From contig URHG01000051.1 of the NCBI GenBank assembly GCA_900547555.1, forward strand, positions 1 to 14,424: 14,424 nucleotides of DNA. The letters are read 5' to 3'. The translations under genes and the position numbers were made by a program. The stretch comes from an uncultured Porphyromonadaceae bacterium (GTDB lineage: Bacteria; Bacteroidota; Bacteroidia; Bacteroidales; UBA11471). Under the pieces are notes generated by a model. It had not been told where the DNA came from, ran no database searches, and saw only the letters and a program-made list of their open reading frames with translations. How positions within the stretch are numbered: position 1 is the first letter of the stretch; each line of letters opens with the position of its first letter. Positions 14,026 to 14,424 of this stretch are shown here, in pieces.

Positions 14026-14033
14026 CAAAATTA
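14026..14033 (-). promoter_or_regulatory. -7 box of the large secreted-protein gene
   Basis: On the minus strand TAATTTTG matches TAnnTTTG and lies about 70 bases before the ATG at 13957. No TTG is found at 19-22 nt further upstream (the nearest is 14 nt away), so an activator may be needed or the promoter is weak. Confidence 0.45.
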
Positions 14034-14152
14034 GATTTTTTGAAGCGCAAGCACACTTCATATATTGACCGAAAAACTATACAAATTGATACAATATATT
14101 TCTTTGACTTATCTATTTATTAAGATAATTTATGTTGCTCCGCGATAAAACC

Positions 14153-14380
14153 TGTCATTCCGAGCATACACAAGGAATCTTATTGTTTTATGCACTCAAC
14201 AAGGGATTCTTCCTCCCTGCGGTCGTCAGAATGACATGATTGTCATTCCGAGCGCATGTGAGGGATCTCCGGCTATCCGCAAAAGATTCTTCGGTGCTTC
14301 GCACCTCAGAATGACATTGCGCCGTAGGGGCGTCAACACCCGGCAAGGGATTCTTCCTCCCTACGGTCGTCAGAATGACA
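14153..14380. repeat. Interspersed repeat cluster C
   Basis: Left/right pairs occupy 14153-14236 and 14241-14316, and a solitary right element lies at 14348-14380. The second pair carries the hairpin GGTGC-ttc-GCACC (14293-14305). Right elements at 14206-14236 and 14348-14380 share the TCCTCCCT(A/G)CGGTCGTCAG version found in cluster B. No gene was seen in 13958-14424. Confidence 0.88.
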
Positions 14381-14387
14381 ATGTTCC

Positions 14388-14417
14388 GTAACTTCTTTCC
14401 CGCCGCAAAGAAGTTAC
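14388..14417. repeat. GTAACTTCTTT hairpin at the right edge of repeat cluster C
   Basis: GTAACTTCTTT (14388-14398), an 8-nt loop and AAAGAAGTTAC (14407-14417) form a perfect 11-bp stem, 7 nt after the last AATGACA of cluster C. It is the mirror-image counterpart of 8951-8978. Confidence 0.7.
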
Positions 14418-14424
14418 CAAGAAA

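Overview
The window looks like chromosomal DNA from a Bacteroidales bacterium. Protein families show this: a 597-residue ribosomal protein S1 next to RNase Z, a clostripain lipoprotein, and a long secreted protein with a Por/T9SS-like tail. Promoters also show it: several genes have TTTG-N19/20-TAnnTTTG elements of the Bacteroidetes housekeeping sigma type, and A-rich start regions replace Shine-Dalgarno sequences. Genus cannot be fixed from sequence alone.

Layout. Bases 1-306 are a low-GC block of a different character, with a strong Firmicutes-style ribosome binding site and the first 40 codons of a DUF4397 protein that stops matching abruptly near 306. Next come a small orphan reading frame (313-609, minus) and the wreck of a Bacteroidetes tyrosine recombinase (762-1026, plus), with its arm-binding domain fused by deletion to a fragment of its catalytic domain. 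Genes from 1118 to 13957 are all on the minus strand: clostripain-type (C11) lipoprotein (1118-2416), alkaline phosphatase (2958-4100), RNase Z (4106-5020), ribosomal protein S1 (5226-7019), an AraC-type regulator (7523-8518) and a 1383-residue modular secreted protein (9806-13957).

Transcription units. rpsA has its own promoter and terminator. rnz and the phosphatase form a two-gene operon with a 5-nt gap, a promoter at 5050-5081 and a 19-bp terminator hairpin at 2898-2940. The AraC gene has a clear promoter at 8589-8620, which fixes its start. The large secreted gene ends in a 13-bp hairpin at 9742-9774. The phosphatase, C11 peptidase and modular protein are all predicted to be exported.

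Gene-free stretches. 2417-2957 holds an orphan OxyR-like palindrome, a 10-bp inverted repeat and promoter-like boxes. 7020-7522, 8519-9805 and 13958-14424 hold three clusters of one interspersed repeat family (TGTCATTCCGA ... CAGAATGACA), whose inner hairpins keep base pairing while the sequence changes, plus a second mirrored hairpin (TTACTTCTTT-N8-AAAGAAGTAA). No tRNA, rRNA, CRISPR array or intact insertion sequence was seen. I found no convincing new multi-gene system; the most notable items are the chimeric left edge, the covarying repeats and the internally duplicated secreted protein.
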